Of a stretch of DNA of 64,000 nucleotides, positions 34,850 to 45,031 are shown one piece after another. This stretch comes from Antedon mediterranea (Eukaryota; Echinodermata; Crinoidea; Comatulida; Antedonidae). The DNA lies in NCBI RefSeq assembly GCF_964355755.1, contig NC_092680.1, positions 9,895,001 to 9,959,000 on the forward strand, read 5' to 3'. The notes beneath the pieces are model-generated. The model ran no database searches. It saw nothing but the letters and a program-made list of their open reading frames with translations, and was not told the DNA's origin. A program made the translations under genes and the position numbers. Positions within the stretch are counted from its first letter, which is position 1. Every line of letters begins with the position of its first letter.

Positions 34850-36575
34850 TTTTTTTTCTCTTTTGTGGCGCAAACACCACTTTTATTCACATTCATATTA
34901 TCTCATATTACATAAAATCGTATTATTTAACTTGTAAATGTCGTTACAGTTCATAAGTAACATTTTTACATATATGAATTCTGTATTACTCCTTTTTTCA
35001 TTAATTTTCTTATATTTTGTTATACACTTGACAGGATCATCATTATCATCTATCCCGTTTTAAAATAGTTCACACATTTTCATTTGTTTGTTTTCATTTT
35101 ACAACCCGGATTATACAATATATTTATATACATGATAAAAAAAAACAATAATAGCTCAGTACCACCAGTAACCCGTATCACTGTAATTCCTTTTCGGTTA
35201 ATCGTATCAAGTTAGAATTTATATTATCATAATCTTATTTCTTAAAGCTACCCATTTTTCTATACTTGTTTCTTTATTGTTATATGTTTCACATTCAATG
35301 TTATATAACATATTGCTTTTAAATGAATTCCATAAAGATTTACCCACTGGCTTATTTAGTGCAGATAACATTTTTATTCTATAAATAGTAAATGCTGCAA
35401 AAGTGTAAATATAATCTATTAGCTTATCTCCCGTTCCTAGTATTAATTGTTTAAATGATATATTATTGTGATTTAAACTTACAAAGATACTAAGCATTTT
35501 CCTCCAATATTTCTGAATAAACTACAACTAAAAAACAAATGATTTTCATTTTCAATTTCTCCACATTTGTCACACGTTTGTGTTTCCTTAACTTTCCACT
35601 GATACAGCCGTTTGTTGGTAGGCAGTATTCTATGTAACATCTTATAACTGAATTGTGCTAGTTTCTTATCTTTCATTTTACATACTTTCCGTAACCAAGA
35701 AGTTTTCCAATCAATGTTGTTATCATTGAAGTACTCTTCCCATTTTAGTTGTGACATTGGAATAATGAAATATTCTTTCACAAACCATGAGTATATTAGT
35801 TTGGTAGTATTAATCTCATACTTAGTCCCAACTACTTCATCATTATCATCACAATTGAAAATATCTACCTCCTTAATAATACGTTTCCATTGAATTGGTA
35901 TTGCCTTAATAATGCACAAAAATACTCTTTTAACCAGTTTGTTTTACATTGTAGTTTCACCAGTATTTCGTTCGATGTTAAAAAAGTGTTCTTATTAACA
36001 ATGTCTTTAATACTGATAATGCCACTGTCAATCCAATGCTTGTAGAAAAGCGTTTTTTTTTTAAGTTTAACGTAGTGGTTTCCCCACAGTTGCTCATTCA
36101 TTATATCGTTATAAGTTTCAGGTTTTTTTTTAGAGATTCTGTTATAATTTATGTAGGCTTTTATCATATTTTTGTAAAACAGTGGAATTTTATCAGAATT
36201 AACATCAATAATGTTATAACATGACATATTAAGTAAAACATTAACATCACATATTTTTTTAATATAATACATTGGAATATTTTTCCATTTAGCACCATCA
36301 TCATTCATAATTCTTTTTTACCAGCCACACATGAGTGCGTTAACATGAAAGAGTAAAATCAGGCATTTTAATGCCTCCCATCTCAACATCACCAATTAGA
36401 GTTTTTCTTTTTATCTTTTCCCTTTTATTGTTCCAAATAAAATTATATATTAGATTTGTAACTTGTGTATATACATATTTTGGAACATCAGTGATATTTG
36501 CAGCATATGTTAATTTAGATAGTGCAAGACTTTTCAGGATTATTATTCTACCAAAAATTGAGAGATTTCTAGCAT
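34850..36575 (-). mobile_element. L1/Tx1-type LINE, 5' truncated, with 14-bp target duplication
   Basis: CGCCTTGGATACCT stands on both sides (34836-34849 and 36576-36589). Next to the left copy a T-run represents the poly(A) tail on minus. The minus reading encodes the C-terminal part of an L1/Tx1-like protein: LFGRIIILKSLALSKLTYAA, NLIYNFIWNNKREKIKRKT, EQLWGNHYVKLKKKTLFYKH, then the Cys knuckle CDKCGEIENENHLFFSC. Three frames must be joined, so it is inactive. The long duplication and tail are hallmarks of target-primed reverse transcription. Confidence 0.85.
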
Positions 36576-37369
36576 CGCCTTGGATACCTACCTTATCTAT
36601 CTCAGATAGGATTATAGAGTGCAGTTGAAAGAGTCGTGGGGAACAACCCTGACACTAAGTCAGATTTTAAATTCTGGATCTTCGGTATTGGAAAGCAAGT
36701 ACGTTAACCACCAAGATACAGCTTCATCCCAGAGTCCTGGGTCCAAATCCTACCATGATCATTCCTAAAGACTTTTGTAATAATCAGACTTTATGTAGAG
36801 CATCTTAATAAATAAATTAGAATACTTTTTAAAATGTTATTAATTGGCATGCAGTCCCCAATTCTCTGAATAGACTAAATCACGTCATTAATTATAACAA
36901 CATATCAAATTGTATACACTTATCAAGCAAATACTGATTGGTATGATATGAAATGAGAAAATAGATTATTTAAAGTATGTCAATGGAAATTAAATTGAAG
37001 ATATATACAACTTTTTGTTAAATTGTCCGTTTTTATGAGTTACGAGTTTGTCCCAGTTATTCTTTATAATTTTCCATCAGAAAAAGAAATTAAGTAGTCC
37101 AATAGCTTCTGGAAATATTACTTTTATTTTAATATTATGTCTAAATTTAATTAAAACCAAAAAATAATTATGCTAATTCATTTTACGAGAGGCAAGTCAT
37201 GATTCAGTTTTATACAATGTTATTTAAACATAATCAGTGCATTATTCTATTAATAATACATTGTTCATATAAAAACTCACTCGTGTTGAATACAGTGATT
37301 GGACTGGAATCCTTTCTTTTAATATTTGGTCGATGAAAAGTAGAGCACACTGCAATGCATTTGGGTCTC

Positions 37370-37680
37370 CGTCAGTTTCTCTCTAACGTTTAATTTGTGT
37401 TCAAAAAGAAATTGGAACATACTGATAGGATCCGTCAGCCCAGTCGTGTATACTGATTTTACATTCTAACGTTCTTCAAAGGATATTAAAACTTATGGGT
37501 GTTCAGTGGTGTATACTGATTTTCCCTCAACGTTAATCTTTGTTCAAAGGAAATTTGAACATACGGGTATAGGATTGAATAAATTTCAATCAGTAATTCA
37601 TTGAACACATATACTGATTTTCCCTCTAACGTTAATCTTTGTTCAAATGAAAGTAATCTATGTTCAAGGAAATAACGTAC
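37370..37680. repeat. Diverged short tandem repeat
   Basis: The phrase TATACTGATTTT.CC.TC followed by AACGTTAATCTTTGTTCAAA recurs three to four times with 70-110-base spacing. No function can be seen. The rest of 36600-38160 holds no supported feature. Confidence 0.5.
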
Positions 37681-38280
37681 GGCATAGATTACTCACATGA
37701 TTATACCATGGATATATTTAGAGGTCTATGATTAGACTAAAAAAAACGTTTTATCTGTGGTCTAAATGAATTAGAAAAATAATAAATAAATAACTTTCAA
37801 TTGGTCGCGTCCGGCGATTATCTGTTTTTATATTACTATTGTTCTCTTATGCTCATGTTTTTTGTAAAACACCATTATCCATAAATGTGATACATTTGCT
37901 ATTAGTTTTATATGGTAATTTTAAGTTTAATATAATATCATGTGTATCATGGGGTCATTCACACCAATCGTTTATGTATCATCATTTTCTATGACTATAA
38001 ATAAAATGTGATGGTACCGTATAGAAATAAGATAAAAAAAAACATAAATAAAATGAACTCTGAACTAATCATGAACCGCCAAAAGTATATAATACTAGAC
38101 AACATATCGATTGGGATAGTGATTTATCATTTATAATAACAATGACAGATTGGATCCGTGTATCATGCACTGACATGGGCTACATACAGTAACAGTAACA
38201 TTTCTTTTTGCAATTTGTAATTTTTATCTTTTATTTTAAAATGTGTGGAGAAACTAATAAAACAAACAAACAAAACAAAC

Positions 38281-38960
38281 ATTATTACTGAGAGGGCTAT
38301 CATACATGATAGGGCTACATACAGTAACAGTAACATTATTACTGAGAGGGCTATCATACATGATAGGGCTACATACAATAACAGTAACATTATTACTGAG
38401 AGGGCTATCATACATGATAGGGCTACATACAGTAACAGTAACATTATTACTGAGAGGGCTATCATACATGATAGGGCTACATACAATAACAGTAACATTA
38501 TTACTGAGAGGGCTATCATACATGATAGGGCTACATACAATAACAGTAACATTATTACTGAGAGGACTATCATACATGATAGGGCTACATACAATAACAG
38601 TAACATTATTACTGAGAGGGTTATCATACATGATAGGGCTACATACAATTACAGTAACATTATTACTGAGAGGGCTATCATACATGATAGGGCTACATAC
38701 AATAACAGTAACATTATTACTGAGAGGGCTATCATACATGATAGGGCTACATACAATAACAGTAACATTATTACTGAGAGGGCTATCATACATGATAGGG
38801 CTACATACAGTAACAGTAACATTATTACTGAGAGGGCTATCATACATGATAGGGCTACATACAATAACAGTAACATTATTACTGAGAGGGCTATCATACA
38901 TGATAGGGCTACATACAGTAACAGTAACATTATTACTGAGAGGGCTATCATACATGATGG
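38281..38960. repeat. 54-bp minisatellite, 12 full units plus a partial one
   Basis: Units starting ATTATTACTGAGAGGGCTAT repeat every 54 bases from 38281 to 38928 and differ at only a few positions (ACAGTAAC or ACAATAAC). Each unit holds the small palindrome CTATCAT.AC.ATGATAG. As 54 is divisible by three, several frames stay open on both strands without meaning. A diverged unit precedes the array at 38171-38199. The array resumes beyond the element that follows (40152-40205). Confidence 0.95.
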
Positions 38961-40151
38961 CAGTGGCCCGCCCCCCCCCCCCCCCTGATTTCGTTTCCGT
39001 CGGCACACAAAGGTGCCGGGGAAAAAAATAAACTATTTATTCTGACAATAATTGAACTGTAAACATAATTCTTTTTGAGTGTTTGTTTATTTACATATCA
39101 TATCATTGATCCCTTCAGATCAACTATTTTTTATTTTCATTACATCTAACGAAACACGTTAAAAATGTGTAGCACGTACGTACGGCCGTATGCGGTAGAT
39201 TGTTTACTCAAAACCTTGTTTTTGCATGCAGTTGAGCCTCTCATGACCTGAGATTTGTATGTCTTCCTACGCTAAGAGATTATATAGTTCCACATGCCAT
39301 GTGTTTTTTGTCTAAGATATATTTATTATAAGTGCCAAAAACCCGGGTTTTTTTCTCGATTTGAGGCCTTTATTTATTCAAAATTTTTAAAGAAAAAGCA
39401 CATATACCATAAGAAATATCCATGTATTTCATTTTTGGAACAGAATATTCCGTGAGGCTCAACTACAAAACCACCATTTTGTGATATGATGTCATCGTAA
39501 GCCAATCAAAGCTGAGCTTTCTCGCGATTGGCATTGCTCACGGTTGAATGATTTAGGATTCTAGCTGATTTGATTGGTGGATGCGAATCACCCGCAGCGG
39601 AATGTTTTCTCTCGCGCGTGTACCATGAATCTCTCTGATCGTTTACTACACAAAGTTAGAGCAATGAATTTGTCCGAATTCCGTTAAGTAAACAACTTTA
39701 TATATTTTATAAGCATTTAATAACATGTTTTATTGATATTTCCAATGGTGATATATATAATAAATTACTAAAAAACGTAATTATATGTAATTATTTTAAC
39801 CAAAAATGGCGTAGTTAATAGAATTGTCGACTGAGGCCGCAAATTGTTTTACTTCTTTCGTGGCTAAAAACGATCATTTTCGGTGATGTTTTAGACCCTA
39901 TATTTCGAAAACTACAAGTCAGATTTTCCTAATTCTTTCTTTATTGTAATATGAATACAACATACTAACAGATAATGTTGGTTTGGTTTTAATTTTGCAT
40001 CGTTATCCCATATAAGACAATATGACTATGTAATCCTAGAACATATATTGATCAGAGACGTCGTGTATGTACAGAATGACACCAATTTTGTCGGCAAATT
40101 GGCAATTCCCGCCCCCCCCCCCCCAACTTCAAAATCCTGGATACGCCACTG
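38961..40151. mobile_element. Non-autonomous hAT-like element inserted in the minisatellite
   Basis: The element starts CAGTGGC and ends GCCACTG, with poly(C) runs just inside both ends. It is flanked by CATGATGG (38953-38960) and CATGATAG (40152-40159), an 8-bp target duplication with one change, as for hAT transposons. The minisatellite unit continues correctly across the insertion. The 1191-base interior has no transposase. The right end (TGGCGTATCCAGG on minus) resembles common animal hAT-type ends. Confidence 0.8.
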
Positions 40152-40700
40152 CATGATAGGGCTACATACAATAACAGCAACATTATTACTGAGAGGGCTT
40201 TCATAACTAAATGAAAACGAAATAAATAAAACAAATTCATAATTATACCGTACGCAAAGCAAGTCCGAAACAAGCGGAGGTCTAATTGCTTTTTTAGAGA
40301 GCGTCCGTTGCCACCTCTCTACACATTAAGCACACCATTTTGTAAGCTTACACCCTTATGTGTGCAGTTGCAAATTGACTGCGGTCATCCTATCAATTAA
40401 CTTCTTGAATGCGACTATATCTTAACATACACGTAACCTAAGATATTGATATACATTTCATTAACGGATATGATAATATTATATTATACACTTTACTAGA
40501 ATATGAATCAGGCTATCACTGTGGAACGTCTATGCATCATAAGTGATTTTGTATATAGGCCTACCGTATAAGTTTGTTATTTATATTAAAACAAAATTTA
40601 CAATAGAAAAGAATGAAAAACACATAAAATGAAACAAATGTACTATTGTTTAAGAAAATCATGTGCATTTTTTTATATAAAAAAATGGAAAATACTTCAC

Positions 40701-40782
40701 ATTGAGGGTGCTTGATGGTACTTTCAAAGTCTGACGGGACCAGTACATGTTAACATTGATTTACAGAGGAAAAACTATAAAA
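40701..40782 (+). promoter_or_regulatory. Promoter of gene 3
   Basis: The family box is ATTGAGGGTGCTTGATGG with TACTTT (40701-40724), then GGGACCAGTACATG (40736-40749), then TATAAAA at 40776-40782 followed by GAAAGATCACAG. The last word is shared with gene 2 (GGAAGATCACA). It is the best preserved promoter of the set. Confidence 0.65.
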
Positions 40783-40807
40783 GAAAGATCACAGGTTCAC
40801 CATAATC

Positions 40808-40875
40808 AGTTGCAGTTTTGGAGACTCATTAAGTCGACCTGAATAAGCAAAAAACTTATTTCAGTAGTTGTTCAG
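40808..40875 (+). other. Non-coding first exon of gene 3 (approximate 5' end)
   Basis: It ends TTCAG|GTAAG at 40875/40876, the same donor as gene 1. The intron is 428 bases, with acceptor TTTCAACAG ending at 41303. Confidence 0.5.
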
Positions 40876-41307
40876 GTAAGGGCAAAGGGAAGGTTCGTAC
40901 TTAGTTATTTAACTGGCTAAGTTTGACTTGATGTCGCTAACTTTGGTGGGTACCAACTCACCCGGGAATGCCGGTCGGAATAAATAACTAAGATGTCCTT
41001 ATAGTGTGTAACAGTGTAATTGTAGGTAGAGTTAGGTGCATTTTGAAATCTGTTGAATAAACATGGAGGAGCAAATAACATTGATCCCTGTATCTGCACA
41101 TGTGAGAATTCTGATGTTATAGTAAATGTAGGCCTATTACATTGAATAAGAAATCTTTCACTGTTTTAAATAGAAAGATAGCTTTCTCTTGCATGCGGTG
41201 GTTAGAATATGTCGAGACACGTTATTTTCTTTCTTACTTGGTTTTGTAACCACATAACTTTTGTAACCAATTCCTATGTCTTACTTTTTGTTGTTTTCAA
41301 CAGAACC

Positions 41308-43410
41308 ATGTGGTGTGTTCGAGTTGCTCTACTTTCTATCTTGTTCCTGGTAGCTGTGAAAGGAGATTCAGGAACTATCGAAAACGAGGAAAATGCAATC
41401 AAGGAAGTTTCAAGGCCTGAAGTAAACTTGGATATAAAGGCAGACGTAACGAGTGTTAGCCCTCAAGATGCTATCACATCAGTTGAGACAGACAAAGTAA
41501 AGTTATGCTGTAGACGGAGGAGGGTACGACGATGCTGTCGCTGCAGGAGCAGACGATGCAGTCGAAGACGTGGCCGTCACTGCATAAGACGGCGTTACCG
41601 TTGCAGACGACGACGTTACCGTTGTCGAAGAAAACGTTACCGCTGTCGAAGAAGACGTTACCGTTGCAGAAGACGACGTTACCGCTGCCAAGGACGACGA
41701 TTCCGTTTCATAAAACGACGTTACCGTTGCAAAAGGCGACGTGTCCGTAACAGAATGCGTCGGTACACTACAATATTATGGCGGAAAAACCGTTTGGTTA
41801 TGCAGATAATACAAGGAAATAGAATGAGTCGAATTCCTCTTAGATACCAATATTTTAACCGAAAGTTATATGCTTACTATGGAGGAAAATGGCAAATTGT
41901 TCGGCGCTACAAACGCGATGGGATATTGTTTATTTTATATGGAGGTCGGTATGTTAATTCGCGACGACTTAGATTTACATCCCGCCCAATCAAACGAGTG
42001 CCGACCTCCACCTACTATAGGTTTATTAAAAACACATTGTACTATAATATCAGACGGGGTCGTGATTTCCGTAAATACCGAGTACGTTATAGATGGCGTA
42101 GAGGACGGTTGTTTGCATACGTTCAACGGAGATGGCGTTTCGTACGTAAATACGGTCAATACGGCACAAAGTATAGATTTAGTGGTAGTCAATATGTTGC
42201 CACTGGTCACTGGCGTTCGAGTCTGTATTTCTTCTGGAAGGGAAGAGTCCTTTATTTAGGAATCCGCCGCAGTGGACGGCAGCGTTTTGTAAAAGAGGAA
42301 TACCGCGTACGTTACAGATGGCGTGGACGCACTTTATATTACTTCGATAGCGGTAGGTGGAGTGTAGTTCGTAAATATACAATTAACGGCATTAGTTATG
42401 TTTTCTCTGGTGGAAGATTTATTACAAAATCGCGTTGCTCCCGTGTTTTCTACTTTAAAAACCTGCGACTTTATGTACGGATCCGATACGGAGGACGCGT
42501 TACTAGTTATGTAGTAAGTTTTAGGTATAGTGGTCGACGGTTGATGTATTGGTGGGGTGGCAGATGGTATACCGTCCGACGATATAGACGCAATGGCCGA
42601 TGGTACATAATTTATAGAGGCCAGTATGTCATTAAGCGACCTAGGCCTAGACCTATCATCTGTCCAATCAAAAGAGTGCCGACCAGCACTCACTATACGT
42701 TTGATAAAAACACACTGTACTATAATATTAGACGGGGTCGCGATTTCCGTAAATACCGCGTACGTTATAGATGGCGTAGAGGACGGTTGTTTGCGTACGT
42801 TCAACGAAGATGGCAATTGGTGCGTAAATATGGTCAATATGGCGCAAAGTATACATTTAATGGAAGACGATTTGTTATTAGTGGTCACTGGCGTCCTCGA
42901 TTTTATTTCTCTTGGAAGGGAACAAGCCTTTACTTGATGTTCCGCTGTGGTAGACAGTTTGGAAAATATCGCGTACGTTACAGATTGCGTGGACGCACTT
43001 TATATTACTTCGACAGCGGTAGATGGAGTGTAGTCCGTAAATATACAATTAACGGCATTAGTTACGTTTTCTCTGGTGGAAGATTTATTACAAAATCGCG
43101 TTGCTCCCGTGTTTTCTACTTCAAAAATCGGCGACTTTATGTACGGATCCGATACGGAGGACGCGTTACTAGTTATGTAGTAAGTTTTAGGTATAGTGGT
43201 CGACGATTGATGTATTGGTGGGGTGGCAGATGGTATACAGTTAGTAAATACAATAGAAATGGTGTAATTTACTGCTATAGTAATGGTCACTATTCGCAAA
43301 GTTCTTCTTCGTCATCTTCGACGACCCACATTTACACAACATACACTAAATACTCTAAACCTCAAGTCACTACTACTACGACTACTAGACGCGAGTACGT
43401 CTCTGGATAG
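41308..43410 (+). CDS. Gene 3: secreted Arg/Tyr-rich repeat protein, 700 aa, 7 modules
   Basis: This is an unrecognised family member; the start MWCVRVALLSILFLVAVKG is nearly identical to gene 1. An ATG at 41209 lies in the intron. A leader rich in Glu and Asp (ENEENAI, LDIKADV) leads to KVKLCC. The Cys/Arg domain that follows contains a heptad repeat YRCRRRR (21-bp DNA period, about 41590-41700). Seven modules follow. Modules 2-4 and 5-7 are a duplicated triplet: each begins P-T-S-T-x-Y, continues RRGRDFRKYRVRYRWRRGRL and closes with VVSFRYSGRRLMYWWGGRW. The end is Ser-rich, then Thr-rich, ending RREYVSG like gene 2. The polyadenylation signal is at 43486. The mature part is strongly basic and aromatic, with few Cys in the modules. 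It is a secreted protein of unknown role. Confidence 0.85.
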   Translation: MWCVRVALLSILFLVAVKGDSGTIENEENAIKEVSRPEVNLDIKADVTSVSPQDAITSVETDKVKLCCRRRRVRRCCRCRSRRCSRRRGRHCIRRRYRCRRRRYRCRRKRYRCRRRRYRCRRRRYRCQGRRFRFIKRRYRCKRRRVRNRMRRYTTILWRKNRLVMQIIQGNRMSRIPLRYQYFNRKLYAYYGGKWQIVRRYKRDGILFILYGGRYVNSRRLRFTSRPIKRVPTSTYYRFIKNTLYYNIRRGRDFRKYRVRYRWRRGRLFAYVQRRWRFVRKYGQYGTKYRFSGSQYVATGHWRSSLYFFWKGRVLYLGIRRSGRQRFVKEEYRVRYRWRGRTLYYFDSGRWSVVRKYTINGISYVFSGGRFITKSRCSRVFYFKNLRLYVRIRYGGRVTSYVVSFRYSGRRLMYWWGGRWYTVRRYRRNGRWYIIYRGQYVIKRPRPRPIICPIKRVPTSTHYTFDKNTLYYNIRRGRDFRKYRVRYRWRRGRLFAYVQRRWQLVRKYGQYGAKYTFNGRRFVISGHWRPRFYFSWKGTSLYLMFRCGRQFGKYRVRYRLRGRTLYYFDSGRWSVVRKYTINGISYVFSGGRFITKSRCSRVFYFKNRRLYVRIRYGGRVTSYVVSFRYSGRRLMYWWGGRWYTVSKYNRNGVIYCYSNGHYSQSSSSSSSTTHIYTTYTKYSKPQVTTTTTTRREYVSG

Positions 43411-43485
43411 AAAGTAAATAGAATGTTAACATGTATTCAATGTCACATGTATGAGCTAATTCAATATTGACGATGTATAGTGATC

Positions 43486-43491
43486 AATAAA
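43486..43491 (+). terminator. Polyadenylation signal of gene 3
   Basis: AATAAA lies 76 bases after the stop, with further AATAAA copies directly downstream. Confidence 0.5.
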
Positions 43492-43584
43492 ATATAATAA
43501 AATAAAAGTATTTATCGAATTTTAATTTTGTGTTTGTATGTACTGTATACATTAAACTATTTGTAGTCGGCATTTTTTTATCAC

Positions 43585-43756
43585 AAGGGGTGGTAAATGT
43601 TTGGAACATATTTCCTGCCAACATTGTAGATGCTGACAGTACTCTTGAATTCAAGAACAATTCAAGAAGACGAGGAAACTACTAAAGGCTCTAATACGAC
43701 CCGCCAGCCTCTTATGCCACTTCATTAATTTGAGCTGGCGCAACGGTGAGTTGAGT
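43585..43756 (+). mobile_element. Non-LTR 3' end with (TTGAG)-type tail
   Basis: The plus reading VVNVWNIFPANIVDADSTLE followed by FKNNSR and a stop is the extreme C-terminus of a CR1-like reverse transcriptase. The sequence ends GGTGAGTTGAGTTAAG, a short pentamer tail. The following stretch to 45030 has nothing else supported. Confidence 0.6.
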
Positions 43757-45031
43757 TAAGTACACATTATGCATCTTGGAAATATATATATTTACGCAAA
43801 TTTCTACCGTTAAGTAAGTTTTAGTATGGAAAATATATGAAATAAGAAATGTTTAGTTCAAACTGTTTATTATCGCCACAACCACAAAATTATTTTATAA
43901 AAATATATTGGATTAATTAACAAAAACAAGGTTTATTTTCTATTATTTTTCTATTTGTGCAGCTACAGACAGATATAGATACGGTAGTTTCTTGAATGGT
44001 TTGCTAATATAGGGATTTAAATCTTTAACGGATCTTTGATAGTAAGATCAAGGCTGTTACTATTATATAATTCAAATGAGTAAAATATATTTTATATTAT
44101 AAAAAAAAACAAAAAACAGTTTATCGCACTGTATATATATGGGACATAAACAATACGACTAAAGTTATTATCAACTGATCGTGTCCGCAAACCAATCATT
44201 TACATTTTCCTCTGAAACTTTCTTTTGCGTTCGTCTCTTCATGTTGTGCAAAACTATAACATCATTTTATAAAAAAAAATAATTAAGCAATTCATTTTTT
44301 TTTCAATATATGGAAAATCTTTACATCATTAATATGTGAATAGTTAAACTACATTATCCATTGTAGGCCTACATATTATTAAAGGTTCTATTAAACAGTT
44401 GTTATTAACTGCTGTCAATAATAAAATAATCATCTAACCATGATTTTATACTAGAAATGATTTATATTACTTGCATTCAAATATACATTTCTCATTGTGA
44501 AAACATCAAGAGTATTGATTAGAATGTACCTATATATTCACTTTTAGTAGGAAAACCATGTACCAGTCTATTATGCTAGTTACCGGCAGATTATCATAAA
44601 ACAACAAATTATATTCTGTTGAATCAAGCAATTACTTCTTTATTTGGATAGTAATAGGGTGAAAATAATACTGAATGTCTACAACATATTAAGAATAATT
44701 TTGTGCAAAATCCAAGAGGGTATAAACAATATATTTTTGTTCACAGATGCCAACAACAATAAGGGATCATGCCAAAATAGTATACTGTAGAAGGCCTACT
44801 ACATTTTGTGTACTCTTTAATCTGTTTAATACATTTATTTGGCAAGCTTTTTTGGGTTAATCATACTGTTCATCGCAGTGGCTGTATCATAAACTAAAAT
44901 CACACGTCATTGAAGTTTAAAAAAATGTATTTAGCTTATTAGTTGTGGATCTACCATAATATACTATACCCTGTTCTGTAGAAATAGTGGCCATGGTTTT
45001 CTATAATACGTTTTATTACACATTCCTATAA

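Noticed and set aside
38281-38960. CRISPR-like regular repeats
   Set aside because: Units are directly tandem without unique spacers, and the genome is eukaryotic.
38245-39031. Several 240-residue repetitive frames on both strands
   Set aside because: The 54-bp minisatellite unit is divisible by three and free of stops in several frames; nothing indicates translation.
41209-41307. N-terminal extensions of genes 1-3 from upstream ATGs
   Set aside because: A polypyrimidine tract and CAG acceptor lie just before the common MW start, and the upstream residues are not conserved.
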